A program made the translations under genes and the position numbers. Shown here one piece after another: positions 26,781 to 39,788 of a stretch of DNA of 64,000 nt (within the stretch, counting starts at the first letter, position 1; each line of letters opens with the position of its first letter). The notes beneath the pieces were generated by a model. The model worked only from the letters and a program-made list of their open reading frames with translations, made no database searches and had not been told where the DNA came from. This DNA comes from an uncultured Coriobacteriia bacterium (GTDB taxonomy: Bacteria > Actinomycetota > Coriobacteriia > Coriobacteriales > Eggerthellaceae): contig CASEJD010000121.1 in the NCBI GenBank assembly GCA_949288145.1, positions 1 to 64,000 of the forward strand. The letters run 5' to 3'.

Positions 26781-26856
26781 TGGTGGAGCATAGGGGGATC
26801 GAACCCCTGACCTCAGGCTTGCAAAGCCCGCGCTCTCCCAGCTGAGCTAATGCCCC
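26781..26856 (-). tRNA. tRNA-Ala (TGC)
   Basis: A 76-base tRNA on the minus strand beginning GGGGCAT. Anticodon stem CGGGC/GCCTG with loop TTTGCAA gives anticodon TGC. Encoded CCA. Confidence 0.95.
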
Positions 26857-26865
26857 GTAGACACA

Positions 26866-26909
26866 ATAAACGCTCCACCGGCAAACTCGGCTCACGGTGG
26901 AGCGTTTAT
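26866..26909. repeat. Perfect 15-bp inverted repeat between tRNA-Ile and tRNA-Ala
   Basis: ATAAACGCTCCACCG (26866-26880) pairs perfectly with CGGTGGAGCGTTTAT (26895-26909) around a 14-base loop. It may end tRNA-Ile transcription, as minus-strand TTTATTG follows, but the CGCTCCACC core also resembles the tRNA-Ala 3' end (GCTCCACCA). Confidence 0.65.
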
Positions 26910-26935
26910 CATCACGTATGTTAGCACGTTTTAGA

Positions 26936-27012
26936 TGGTGGGCCCAACAAGATTCGAACTTGTGACCTCACGATTATCAGTCGTGCGCTCTAGCCAACTG
27001 AGCTATGGGCCC
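26936..27012 (-). tRNA. tRNA-Ile (GAT)
   Basis: A 77-base tRNA on the minus strand beginning GGGCCCA. Anticodon stem CACGA/TCGTG with loop CTGATAA gives anticodon GAT. Encoded CCA. Followed by tRNA-Ala, an order often found in rRNA spacers, but no rRNA is present here. Confidence 0.95.
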
Positions 27013-27030
27013 GAAAAAGCGTGCCCGATT

Positions 27031-27059
27031 AATATACCTGCACGCATGCCTGAACGCAA
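27031..27059 (-). promoter_or_regulatory. Promoter of tRNA-Ile
   Basis: On the minus strand, -35 TTGCGT (27059-27054), 17-base spacer, -10 TATATT (27036-27031). Confidence 0.75.
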
Positions 27060-27331
27060 GAACTATTTTGACTTTTTTGCTTACCTTCGCGCTCTACCAC
27101 GGCGCGCGAGCAGGCTCTCTATGCACATAGACGCAATGGATATCGAATTTACATTCCTAGCTCGCATATTCATACAATCTTATCCATTATCAAAACGCTT
27201 ATCTGCCCAAAACAATCCTTAGAGAACCACCTCGCACTGCGACCAAGCGAGTCAACCTTTCGACCTGTCAATCTCAATCCACGAGCTTCAACTTTCGGTA
27301 TCATGCATTACAGCGAAAGCGAGGTGGCAGC
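27060..27331. other. AT-rich intergenic region between tRNA-Ile promoter and the BFN gene
   Basis: Clearly lower GC than the surrounding genes. I see no gene, palindrome or repeat in it apart from a possible -10 TATCAT near 27299 for the downstream gene. Confidence 0.4.
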
Positions 27332-27847
27332 ATGGTTGAAGTGAACGTGCAAACGTTGGTGGTCTCGACGGCGCCAGCGCCGTGCGTGCTCGTGCTGCAA
27401 CCGCTTTTGGAAGAGCCCGCGGAAACGGACGACCATGTGAGCTCGCGCATTCTTCCTATCTGGGTGGGCGTCGCCGAAGCCACGCAGTTGGGCGTGGCGC
27501 TTGAGAAAGCGAAGTTCGCGCGCCCGATGACCCACGACCTTATGCTCGACGCGCTCACGAACCTCGACGCCACCATTGACCACGTGCTCATCTCCGACGT
27601 GCGCGGTTCCATGTTCTACGCGCGCTTGTACCTGCGCCAGCATGACCGCCTGGTGGACCTCGATGCGCGTCCGAGCGACGCCATATCGCTCGCACTCCGT
27701 CAGAACGCGCCCATCTACGTGGAAGATTCCGTGCTCGACCGCGCCAGCTACCCGTTCGTCTACCGCAAGCGCGCCGACCGCGCGGGCGAGCTTGAAGCGT
27801 TCAAGACCTTCGTGCAAACGCTCGAACCGGAGGACTTCGAGCAATAA
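27332..27847 (+). CDS. BFN-domain (bifunctional nuclease / DUF151) protein
   Basis: A 171-residue protein of the bifunctional nuclease family. The core has ILPIWVGVAEATQLGVALEK, a central TYD/TIDHVLISDVRGSMFYARL-like segment, and RPSDAISLALRQNAPIYV, the family's most conserved block. Some members cleave DNA and RNA, but biochemical data on bacterial members are sparse. The start has GAGGTGG upstream. It converges on gyrA, with terminator and parS between. Confidence 0.88.
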   Translation: MVEVNVQTLVVSTAPAPCVLVLQPLLEEPAETDDHVSSRILPIWVGVAEATQLGVALEKAKFARPMTHDLMLDALTNLDATIDHVLISDVRGSMFYARLYLRQHDRLVDLDARPSDAISLALRQNAPIYVEDSVLDRASYPFVYRKRADRAGELEAFKTFVQTLEPEDFEQ

Positions 27848-27928
27848 CGCCCTATCCGTAAAAGACCGCACGAGAGAGCCCCATTCCGCACAACTGGGAT
27901 AGCCGAGTTCTGTATCGCGCGAAATCCC

Positions 27929-27944
27929 TGTTTCACGTGAAACA
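27929..27944. promoter_or_regulatory. parS: parS site (perfect) between the BFN gene and gyrA
   Basis: TGTTTCACGTGAAACA, the full 16-bp palindrome, in a convergent intergenic space. Confidence 0.9.
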
Positions 27945-27945
27945 A

Positions 27946-27980
27946 AACGCCGGGACCTGCATGGCGCAAGCCCCGGCGTT
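27946..27980 (-). terminator. Terminator of gyrA
   Basis: AACGCCGGG (27946-27954) and CCCGGCGTT (27972-27980); minus strand continues TTGTTT. Confidence 0.75.
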
Positions 27981-28012
27981 CTTAGAACACTGTCAGTCCT
28001 TCAGCGGTCGGA

Positions 28013-30625
<2,613 letters not shown>

Positions 30626-30678
30626 GTACTTCTCCTTCAAGAGAGGTGGTTGGTATTAGTTCGTTCGCATGCCATGCA

Positions 30679-30694
30679 CCGTTCGTCAGAACGG
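30679..30694. repeat. Short hairpin downstream of gyrB, related to the repeat-family end hairpin
   Basis: CCGTTC GTCA GAACGG (30679-30694) lies seven bases from the gyrB stop. Loop GTCA and arms match the end hairpin of copy B (GCCGTTC GTCA GAACGGC), but the outer stem is not complementary here. It sits inside the gyrB-gyrA operon. Confidence 0.55.
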
Positions 30695-30701
30695 CGGAAT
30701 A

Positions 30702-32651
<1,950 letters not shown>

Positions 32652-32785
32652 CTACTCCTTTTCGTCTGCTGGTGTGGTCAGATGACGCTAGAAAACGTCA
32701 ACCTGCAGATTTTACCACCTCTTGTCGCAGTACAGGCTTATTCCACGTTGTTTACAGGCTTTCACAGCCTTTTTAAGGCGCGGTA

Positions 32786-33325
32786 TTACACTTCCCTGTC
32801 ATTTTTGGCCTTCACGCCATTCTTCCATGCCATATCGGCCGAAGCGGCGCGCTCTAAGCTCTTGCGAAGCTCGGGGTTGTCCACTTTATCGAGCGCAGCC
32901 AAAAGCGCGGCTCTCTGGCCTTCTTGCAGCGGCTCAGGAACGCACGCCTCTTCATAATCAGGCTCGCTTTCGCGCACGAAGGGATATACATGCTTGTACC
33001 GCCCGCGCGAGATGAGGATCTTGAACGTGACGATTTCTTCCCCGTAGCGGCGCAGGAACTGCAACTTGATGAGCTCGCGACGCGCGTTGAGCTCGGCAGC
33101 GTAGATGCTCTCGTCCACGTAGGCGATAAGCTCCTTGCCCGCTTCGGTGCGCTTGATGAAGACCGCGTTGGTATGGCGCACGATCGAATCGTCCACGATG
33201 TCGGCCCACATGGCGCGCACCTGGGCGGCGCGGCGGTCGATGCGGACGCGGTCGACGTCGCCGCCCATGGCCACGATCGCGCGTTCCATCTCACGCGACA
33301 AGGACACGCCCTGCATCCTCCTCAT
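32786..33325 (-). CDS. DUF721 / DciA-like protein
   Basis: A 179-residue protein in the position where many actinobacteria carry DUF721. Members (DciA) load the DnaB helicase in bacteria without DnaC/DnaI. The DUF721 core is MWADIVDDSIVRHTNAVFIK with LIAYVDESIYAAELNARREL, and RYGEEIVTFKILISRGRYKH follows. The start overlaps the recF stop as ATGA. No DnaC or DnaI was seen in the window, which is consistent with a loader role. Confidence 0.8.
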   Translation of the reverse strand: MRRMQGVSLSREMERAIVAMGGDVDRVRIDRRAAQVRAMWADIVDDSIVRHTNAVFIKRTEAGKELIAYVDESIYAAELNARRELIKLQFLRRYGEEIVTFKILISRGRYKHVYPFVRESEPDYEEACVPEPLQEGQRAALLAALDKVDNPELRKSLERAASADMAWKNGVKAKNDREV

Positions 33326-34503
33326 GCGCCCTCGCCTCCTTCGGTCATGTCGGCGCCACCCGTGAAATCTCCCTCCACGCGCGTTGTGCCCTCATCCTTG
33401 CGCAACCGCACGACGCGCGCGCGGTCGAGCAGGCTCTTCGAGAAGTACCCGAGGTTCGTCGTCGTGATGAACGTCTGGATGTCGCCTTCGATGAACTCGA
33501 CGAGCGCGTCACGGCGACGCGCGTCGAGTTCGCTCATCACGTCGTCGAGCAGCAAGATAGGCTGTTGGCCCGTCATCTCGCGCACGAGCGCCACTTCCGC
33601 TAGCTTGAACGCCAACACGAGCGAGCGCTGCTGCCCCTGGCTTGCGAACTGAGCCGCGTTGCGGCCGTCGATGAAGAATGCGACCGCATCTGCGTGCGGA
33701 CCCCAAATCGCGCGCCCGCGGTCAAGTTCCCGCTGCGCGCCGGCCTCCACCGCGCGGGCCAACTCCTCGCGTGCCTCCTCGAGTGTGAACGCGCCATCCC
33801 ACGGGCGCTCGGCATCCCATGCCACCCACGATGGAGCGTACGACACGTCGACCTGCTCGGTGCCTCCTGAGAGCGCGCGGTAATAGTCCTGCACGTGCGG
33901 GCGCAGGCGCGCGAGCACGTCGCCGCGCTTCGCGGACAGGTGCGCGCCCACCGTGACGAGCACGTCGTCCACGCTCGCGCGGAACGCGGATGACGCGCCA
34001 TCCTTCAGCAGGCGGTTCTTTTGGCGCAGCATCTTCTCGTAGTCGCGGCGCACAGCATGGTAGTTGCGGCTCATCTGCGAGCCCATCTCGTCGAGCGCGG
34101 TCCGCTTCACGCCGTTCGACCCTTTCGCAAGCTCAAGGTCGTCGGGGGTGAAGCACACGGCCGGCAGCATACCGCGCAGCTCGGCCGCGCGGCGCGGTTT
34201 GTCGTTCAAGCGGTACGCCCGAGAGCCTTCCTTCAGCACGACGTCCACCTCGAGCAAGCGGCCGTCGTCCCCTTCGATGCGCGCGGAAAGCCGCGCGGCG
34301 TCATGCCCCCACGCGATCAGCTGGCGCGCCGTCGGGTGGCGAAACGAAGAGAGAGCCGTGAGCAGCTGCACGCCCTCGAGCGCGTTCGTCTTGCCAGCGG
34401 CGTTCTCGCCGTCGAGCACCGTGAGCACGCCGATGTCGTAAAGCTCGAAGCGGTCATAGCTGCGGAACGACTCAAACCGCACCTTCCGCAGGCGCAATCC
34501 CAC
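33322..34503 (-). CDS. recF: DNA replication and repair protein RecF
   Basis: SMC-like ATPase (393 residues) that helps load RecA at gaps with RecO and RecR. Walker A DGENAAGKTN at residues 31-40, the signature SQGQQRSLVLAFKLAE, and Walker B ILLLDDVMSELD. GTG start at 34503 with AGGAAGG seven bases upstream. Lies 12 bases after dnaN. Confidence 0.96.
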   Translation of the reverse strand: MGLRLRKVRFESFRSYDRFELYDIGVLTVLDGENAAGKTNALEGVQLLTALSSFRHPTARQLIAWGHDAARLSARIEGDDGRLLEVDVVLKEGSRAYRLNDKPRRAAELRGMLPAVCFTPDDLELAKGSNGVKRTALDEMGSQMSRNYHAVRRDYEKMLRQKNRLLKDGASSAFRASVDDVLVTVGAHLSAKRGDVLARLRPHVQDYYRALSGGTEQVDVSYAPSWVAWDAERPWDGAFTLEEAREELARAVEAGAQRELDRGRAIWGPHADAVAFFIDGRNAAQFASQGQQRSLVLAFKLAEVALVREMTGQQPILLLDDVMSELDARRRDALVEFIEGDIQTFITTTNLGYFSKSLLDRARVVRLRKDEGTTRVEGDFTGGADMTEGGEGA

Positions 34504-34515
34504 CGCGGTGCCTTC

Positions 34516-35616
34516 CTAGGACAAGCGAACCGGCATGACGAGATACAGGAAGTTCTCGCCCTCGTCGGCTTTGAAAATGCCCGGACGGCGCGAGTCCTGC
34601 GCCTCGAGGTACACGCGCTCGGTCTCGACGGCGCCCAGTCCGTCGAGCACATAAGCGTAGTTGAACGCGACAACCACGTCGTCGCCCTCGACGGCGCTCG
34701 CCAGCGTCTCCTGCGCGGCGCCGACGTCCTGCGTCACGGTGGAGAGCTGCGTGGTGTTCGAGGCCGCGTTCACGTCGAAGCGGATTGGGCTCGTGGTGCT
34801 GCTGAGCAGCGAGGTGCGCTTCACGGCGGCAGCAAGCTGCGCCGTGTCGAACTCAACACGCGTCGCGTAGGAATCCGGCAGCAGCTGTCGGTAGTTTGGA
34901 TAGGTGCCCTCCAGGCGGCGGTTCACGAAGACCGTGTCCTGGTAGCGCACGACGATCTGGTTGTCGGCCAGCGCGATGGTGACCGGGTCGTCCGTGCGCG
35001 GTAGGGCTGCGATGTCCTGCAGGAAGGAGCCCGGGATGACCGCCTGGAAGTCCTCGGCCTCGGAGTCCGGCAACGGGGCCTCGGTGATGGCAAGACGGTA
35101 GGAGTCGGTGGCCACCATGCGCAGCATGCCGTTCTCGTTCGTGACGAGGATGCCGGTCAAGATCGCGCGGCTCTCGTCGCGCGAGACGACGCGCGCCACG
35201 CGCTTGACCATGGAGGCGAACTCAGGGAACGGGACGGCGATGGTCTGCTGCGGCACCACCTTCGGGAACGCCGGAAAGTCCTGGGCCTGCAGCGTCTTCA
35301 AGGAGAATGACGCCGCATCGCAGATGATGGAGGCGGCGTCCTCGCCCGCTTCCACGTGCACGGCGGCGTCCGGCAGGCTCTTCACGATGTCCGAGACGAG
35401 CTTGCCGGGAATGACGGTCTCGCCCTCCTCTTCCACGAGCGCGTTCACGTGGTACTGGACGGAGAGCTTCAGGTCAGTCGTCTGCAGCGTCAACGTGTCG
35501 CCCGTCGCACGACAATGGACGCCCGCAAGGACGGGCAGCGTTGTGCGCGAGGACACGCCCTTCATGACGATGGTGAGCGCGTTCTGCAGCTCGCTTTGAT
35601 TGATGCTGAATTTCAA
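34516..35616 (-). CDS. dnaN: DNA polymerase III beta clamp
   Basis: Sliding clamp (366 residues). The N-terminus KFSINQSELQNALTIVMKGV and the C-terminus FLYLVMPVRLS are typical. The TTG at 35616 is chosen because AAAGGGG precedes it and the length then equals that of other clamps; the longer frame from 35685 has no such site. Between it and dnaA lies the probable origin. Confidence 0.95.
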   Translation of the reverse strand: MKFSINQSELQNALTIVMKGVSSRTTLPVLAGVHCRATGDTLTLQTTDLKLSVQYHVNALVEEEGETVIPGKLVSDIVKSLPDAAVHVEAGEDAASIICDAASFSLKTLQAQDFPAFPKVVPQQTIAVPFPEFASMVKRVARVVSRDESRAILTGILVTNENGMLRMVATDSYRLAITEAPLPDSEAEDFQAVIPGSFLQDIAALPRTDDPVTIALADNQIVVRYQDTVFVNRRLEGTYPNYRQLLPDSYATRVEFDTAQLAAAVKRTSLLSSTTSPIRFDVNAASNTTQLSTVTQDVGAAQETLASAVEGDDVVVAFNYAYVLDGLGAVETERVYLEAQDSRRPGIFKADEGENFLYLVMPVRLS

Positions 35617-35821
35617 CGCCGGCCCCTTTCGCTTCGACGGCGTCCTGCCGTTCGCATTCCATGCTCCGTGCGATCGTGTGAACATGTTCGTTTCTCGATG
35701 AGACAGGATATACCATCGATGACCGCACAGACGAGAAGCTCATACTGCTATTAAGAAGGCCCCTGGAATGTAAAGCTCGCATCAAGGGCGCAGCCTCTCT
35801 TCGTATTCTTTCGAAGTCCTT

Positions 35822-36140
35822 CGTAATAATTAAATAAGAGTAATAACAATAATAAGGTCGGTGGAAACAGGGGAAAACGTGCGTCATGCCAGGTGGCAAA
35901 CGAGATTTCATGACCGAACGATGACCGAAAACCGGTGACGGGTTTCCACGCTGGTTATCCACCGGTTTTCCCTTCCACCGTTGAAGGGCGGTTTTCAGCC
36001 GGATGTGAGTCATCTTTCACCTAGTTTTCCCCTCTGCGTGGGCGACGCGGTCAGAGAAGCATCATCAGACCGACTTCCAATTCGTTTCCTCCATGACGAG
36101 CACCGGCTGCTTTCCACGCGATGCAACGTGGTTTTCCACC
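35822..36140. other. oriC: Probable chromosomal origin (oriC), dnaA-dnaN part
   Basis: A very AT-rich stretch at 35822-35856 (TAATAATTAAATAAGAG, then TAATAACAATAATAAG) is a candidate unwinding element. Near it lie DnaA-box-like sites: TTATCCACC at 35955-35963 (one mismatch to TTATCCACA), GGTGGAAA at 35860-35867, TTTCCACG at 35943-35950 and 36111-36118, TTTTCCACC at 36132-36140. The position between dnaA and dnaN is the usual place of oriC in Actinobacteria. Strand bias of the genes agrees. Confidence 0.75.
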
Positions 36141-36210
36141 TCTTTTGAGCATGGTGTTCAAAGCCCTGTACTGGCATGATGATGGTTTCCAACGTTTTCC
36201 GCAGTGAAAT

Positions 36211-36226
36211 TGTTTCACGTGAAACG
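36211..36226. promoter_or_regulatory. parS: parS site (one mismatch) next to oriC
   Basis: TGTTTCACGTGAAACG, differing only in the last base, between the origin and the 3' end of dnaA. Confidence 0.85.
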
Positions 36227-36258
36227 TCGAGCCGTCCGCGAACGCGAGCGCAAACAAA

Positions 36259-36282
36259 ACGGCCGCTCCGAAGAGCGGCCGT
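36259..36282 (-). terminator. Terminator of dnaA
   Basis: ACGGCCGCTC (36259-36268) and GAGCGGCCGT (36273-36282), then TTTGTTTG on the minus strand. It separates dnaA transcription from oriC and dnaN. Confidence 0.9.
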
Positions 36283-36286
36283 GGTC

Positions 36287-37879
36287 TTACAGGTCTTGGA
36301 CGATCTGGCGGATCGTGTTCACTTCCTCCTCATACTCACGGTTTTCTTTCATGCGGTCTTCCACGCAGTTGATGGAGTACATGACCGTGGAATGGTCGCG
36401 ATTGAACTGCTTGCCGATGTCATTGTACGGCAGGTCGAGCAGCGTGCGCGAAAGGTAGATGCCCACTTGGCGCGCGTACATGATGTTGCGGTTGCGCTTC
36501 TTCCCCACCAGGTCGGCATGGCTGATGTGATAGAACTGCTCCACTTCCTTCTGGATGTCCGCCACCGTCAGGCGCTTAAACGAGCCACCCGAGAAGTGGC
36601 TCTCCAGCAAGCGCCGCACGTTGTCGACCGTCATGTCGGTCTTGAAGAGCTCCATCTGATTGATGACCTTCGTGACGGCGCTCTTCAGCTCGCGCAGGTT
36701 CGAGTTCGAGTTCTCGGCAATGTAGAGCTGGATCTCGTTGGAAATCGTGAACGACTCGCGATGCTCGGCGCGACGGTACTCTTCCACGAACGTCTTGATG
36801 ACGCCGAGCTTCGTCTCGACCTCGGGCGCCTGGATGTCGAACGTGCCGCCGGAGTTGAAGCGGCTGGAGTACCGGTCGTCGATGTCGATGTTCTTCGGCG
36901 CGCGGTCTGCCGCGAGCACGACCTGCTTGCCCATGCTCGTGAGCTTGTTGAAGATTTGGAAGACGATGTCGAGCGTCTGCTTCTTGCCCTGCAGGAACTG
37001 CACGTCATCGATAAGCAGCACGTCCACGTCCTCGTAGCGCGTCTTGAAGTTCTTGAAGCTGGACTTCTCGCGGTCGTGCGCTGCGGACGCCTCCATGTAG
37101 TCGCTCAGCAGTTCGGCGGAGTCCACATACTGCGTGGTCATACCGGGGTGCGTCGTATGGATGTGGTTCTGGATGGCTCGCAGCAGATGCGTCTTGCCGC
37201 AACCGGACCGCCCGTAGATGAACAACGGGTTGAGCTGGGATTTCCCGGGAGTCTCCGCTACCGAGACCGCCATGGTGTAGGCCATGCGGTTCGAGTCGCC
37301 GATGACGTAGTTCTCGAACGTGAGGTGCGAGGTCGGGGTGTCCTCAGCACGCGCGCCGTCACCGTACTGCTGCATTTCCACCGTCGTGCCTCCCAGGCGG
37401 CCGGTTGCCTGCTCGTCTTCAGGCTCGATCAGGTCGTCGGACTCGGGCGCGGGCGCGCTTTCGGCCTGGAAGGCGCTCTCAGAGGCATCCGTCCTGTCGG
37501 GAATCGTTTCCGGCGCGACGGGAGCAGGTGCTGGGGGCGCCGGCGCGGCAGCAGCGGGCTGTACGGACTGCGGGGTCGTGATGGGTGCTGATTGAGGTGC
37601 CGGCGGCTGCTGGTTCGGGTCGACCTCCAACATCACGGTGGCGGGCACCCCGTCGATCTCTTCGACCGCGCGGGTGATGAGCTCCATGAACTGGCGCTCG
37701 ATAATGGTCTTGATGAACTCGTTATCCGCCGTGATCATGACGAACCCGGCGCTGTGGGCCTGGAGCTGCAGGCGCGAGAAAAAGGCGTCGACTTGGTTGG
37801 CGGCCGCCCCTTCGTACGATTTCACGCGCGTGGTGATGTCGCTCCACTCACGTGCGAGCTTCTCGGTTTCCATGGTCAT
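36287..37879 (-). CDS. dnaA: Chromosomal replication initiator DnaA
   Basis: AAA+ initiator (530 residues). Domain I is at residues 1-90. Domain II is a Pro/Ala-rich acidic linker of about 110 residues. Domain III has Walker A GRSGCGKTHLL near residue 220 and Walker B VLLIDDVQFLQGK. Domain IV ends with the DnaA-box helix FNRDHSTVMYSI, where many relatives have GRDHTTV. Two ATGs (37879 and 37873) are possible. It lies 15 bases after the GHKL-winged-helix gene, so both are probably on one transcript. Confidence 0.97.
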   Translation of the reverse strand: MTMETEKLAREWSDITTRVKSYEGAAANQVDAFFSRLQLQAHSAGFVMITADNEFIKTIIERQFMELITRAVEEIDGVPATVMLEVDPNQQPPAPQSAPITTPQSVQPAAAAPAPPAPAPVAPETIPDRTDASESAFQAESAPAPESDDLIEPEDEQATGRLGGTTVEMQQYGDGARAEDTPTSHLTFENYVIGDSNRMAYTMAVSVAETPGKSQLNPLFIYGRSGCGKTHLLRAIQNHIHTTHPGMTTQYVDSAELLSDYMEASAAHDREKSSFKNFKTRYEDVDVLLIDDVQFLQGKKQTLDIVFQIFNKLTSMGKQVVLAADRAPKNIDIDDRYSSRFNSGGTFDIQAPEVETKLGVIKTFVEEYRRAEHRESFTISNEIQLYIAENSNSNLRELKSAVTKVINQMELFKTDMTVDNVRRLLESHFSGGSFKRLTVADIQKEVEQFYHISHADLVGKKRNRNIMYARQVGIYLSRTLLDLPYNDIGKQFNRDHSTVMYSINCVEDRMKENREYEEEVNTIRQIVQDL

Positions 37880-37894
37880 GGTTCATTCGCCGCC

Positions 37895-38764
37895 TTACGC
37901 GTGTTTCTTCGCGACGCGGGACGCGATGTCCTCGCCGTAGGACGTGAGCACGCGCTTTTGGCCGGCGGTTTTCTCGAGGATGCCCTGGGCTTCGAAGTGC
38001 GTGAGTTCCTTGTGCACGCTGGACTGCGGCATGCTCGTGAGCTTCACGATGTCGGTCACGCCAAGCGCGCCGTGCGTTGTGAACAGGCCGAGCACGCGTT
38101 TTTGGCGCTCATTGAGCTGTGGGACGTCTTCTTTCGTGCTGGGTTTGGGAGCGTCTTCGCGCAGGACGGGCTCCTGAGCCTTGATGTTATCCGCGACGCG
38201 CGCAGATGCGGCCGTCTCTTCCACCGGCTTCACGTTGCGAGCCAGGCTGATGGTGACCACGGCGCCGCTGCCCATATTGTCTTCGATGCACAGCGAGCCG
38301 CCTGCCACGGCCAGGTACTCGCGCGCGAGCGGCAGGCCGGATCCAACGCCGCGGATGTAGTCCTTCATGGACTCCGAGGCAGAGGTGAAGCCCGGCTGTT
38401 GCGCCTGCACCTTATGAGAGATGCCCGGACCTTGGTCGGCGAAGCGGATGGTGTCGCCATGGTCGAAGATGGAGATGACCACTTCCGCGAAGCGCGCGTG
38501 GATGAAGTTCTCGGACAGCTCGCGGATGACGGTGTACGGGATGGAACCGCCCAGCGCCTGCGCCTGCTGGTAGATCTCCTGGGAAAGGTGCTCGATGTAA
38601 GCCGACGTCTCGTCGGGCTCGACCTCGACGATGCGCGGGGCGCTTCGCAGGTCATCGTACACGGCGATGCGCGCCGTGGTGTAGACGAATGTGTAATCGA
38701 ACAGCTCGCGCTCGTCGGCGTCGGGGTCGTTCAGTTCGTCGATGCGTTCAATGGTCTCGGTCAC
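37895..38764 (-). CDS. GHKL ATPase domain fused to a winged-helix DNA-binding domain
   Basis: A 289-residue protein, not a known standard gene. The first two thirds hold a histidine-kinase-like ATP-binding fold: N box YTVIRELSENFIHARFAEVV, G1 box IRFADQGPGISHK, and G2 box GVGSGLPLAREYLAVAGGS. There is no phospho-acceptor His domain. The last 85 residues form a winged helix (LNERQKRVLGLFTTHGALGV, SSVHKELTHFEAQGILEK). GTG at 38764 with GAAGGA is preferred to ATG at 38848, which lacks a ribosome site. It is 15 bases upstream of dnaA, suggesting a role in controlling initiation or dnaA expression (inference). Confidence 0.85.
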   Translation of the reverse strand: MTETIERIDELNDPDADERELFDYTFVYTTARIAVYDDLRSAPRIVEVEPDETSAYIEHLSQEIYQQAQALGGSIPYTVIRELSENFIHARFAEVVISIFDHGDTIRFADQGPGISHKVQAQQPGFTSASESMKDYIRGVGSGLPLAREYLAVAGGSLCIEDNMGSGAVVTISLARNVKPVEETAASARVADNIKAQEPVLREDAPKPSTKEDVPQLNERQKRVLGLFTTHGALGVTDIVKLTSMPQSSVHKELTHFEAQGILEKTAGQKRVLTSYGEDIASRVAKKHA

Positions 38765-38879
38765 GTATGGTCCTTCTACAGTGCTGCGTTCACGTTCATA
38801 GCGCGCGGTTTCCTCCGGAGTGTCGGGACCGCGCGGGCATGAAAGCATTCATGAAGGCTGAAACAAGTCCAACCTGCAG

Positions 38880-39490
38880 TTTTCAACAGTATGTCGACCA
38901 ATTTGGGAAATCTTTCACCTGATTTCATCTTGAGATTCACTGTTTTCAACAATTCATTCAGAAAATGTTGAAAAGTGAATGAAACCGTGAAAGGCAAGGT
39001 GAAAACTGTGGTCGATCATGATGAAAACCAGTGGCTCCAACAGAGGAGATCCTGCGTTAGAACCGCTTTCATGCGCTTTCCGTACCTGGATGGTTGCATG
39101 TTCCACGCGTTTCGTCCAGTTGGCGATACGTGATAATGGATTTGTAAAACCCCAGGTCAGACATATTAGATTTTGAACGCGGAATATGATCTCTCCATGC
39201 GCTTCGTAAAAGGCCGCCTGTTTTCACGAGAGTTTTCCACAATGAAACACGAGTGAATCCGCAGTTTTCAACATTTTCCACATTTTATTCGGGAGCCCAT
39301 TTCGAACACTGGTTCGCATGTTGGAAAAATCGTTTGAAGCAAAGGTTTTCCACCTGAAATTCATGAAAGACTCCATAGAAAGCACACAATCACTTGAATT
39401 GCACGGAAAGAGGTGTGGAATACGGAAAAACCAAGGTTTGAAACTGTTGAAAACTCAAAATATGACCCCTGTTCCAAACCATATCCACAA
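38880..39490. other. Second DnaA-box-rich, AT-rich region (regulator-rpmH spacer)
   Basis: An 870-base gene-free space with low GC and no credible gene. Box-like sites: TTTTCAACA at 38880-38888, 38943-38951 and 39265-39273; TTTTCCACA at 39233-39241 and 39274-39282 (the last two sites in 39265-39282 abut directly); TGTTGAAAA at 38966-38974 and 39445-39453; TGTGGAATA at 39414-39422; TTTTCCACC at 39346-39354; ATATCCACA at 39481-39489. It is probably a DnaA-binding control region or the second half of a bipartite origin. Confidence 0.7.
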
Positions 39491-39571
39491 TGCATGGTGT
39501 TAGCGCCAACAAGGCAGGGGTTGAAATCGCTGTTTTCCCCGTTCGCTACACACAAGCTGTTCAAATCATCC

Positions 39572-39600
39572 TTGACAGACGGTTCGTTCGTCAGTACGCT
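39572..39600 (+). promoter_or_regulatory. Promoter of rpmH
   Basis: -35 TTGACA (39572-39577), 17-base spacer, -10 TACGCT (39595-39600), 39 bases before the rpmH start. Confidence 0.7.
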
Positions 39601-39638
39601 TTCGAAGTTACTCTTGAAGTATGAAAGGGAAATGAAAC

Positions 39639-39773
39639 ATGAAACGCACCTACCAGCCGAACAAGCGTCACCGCGCTAAGACCCATGGCTTTCGTGCTCG
39701 CATGTCCACCAAGGGTGGTCGTGCGGTTCTGAAGGCTCGCCGTGCAAAGGGCCGCAAGCGTCTCTGCGTGTAA
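39639..39773 (+). CDS. rpmH: Large-subunit ribosomal protein L34
   Basis: A 44-residue, very basic L34: [20 protein letters not shown], followed by [15 protein letters not shown] and KGRKRLCV. Length is normal. Start preceded by AAAGGGAAATG spacing that fits a ribosome site. It opens the plus-strand block next to the origin, followed by rnpA. Confidence 0.97.
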   Translation: MKRTYQPNKRHRAKTHGFRARMSTKGGRAVLKARRAKGRKRLCV

Positions 39774-39788
39774 CCCCGCAGGTGTCGC

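Noticed and set aside
26781-27012. Part of an rRNA operon (tRNA-Ile/tRNA-Ala spacer)
   Set aside because: The flanking sequence is not rRNA: a MATE gene lies on one side and AT-rich DNA plus the BFN gene on the other, and the tRNA unit has its own promoter and terminator.
26935-27222. 95-residue plus-strand frame starting in tRNA-Ile
   Set aside because: It overlaps the antisense of a solid tRNA gene and runs into AT-rich non-coding DNA.
39318-39503. 61-residue frame within the DnaA-box-rich region
   Set aside because: The region is non-coding, AT-rich and packed with DnaA-like sites; no ribosome site.
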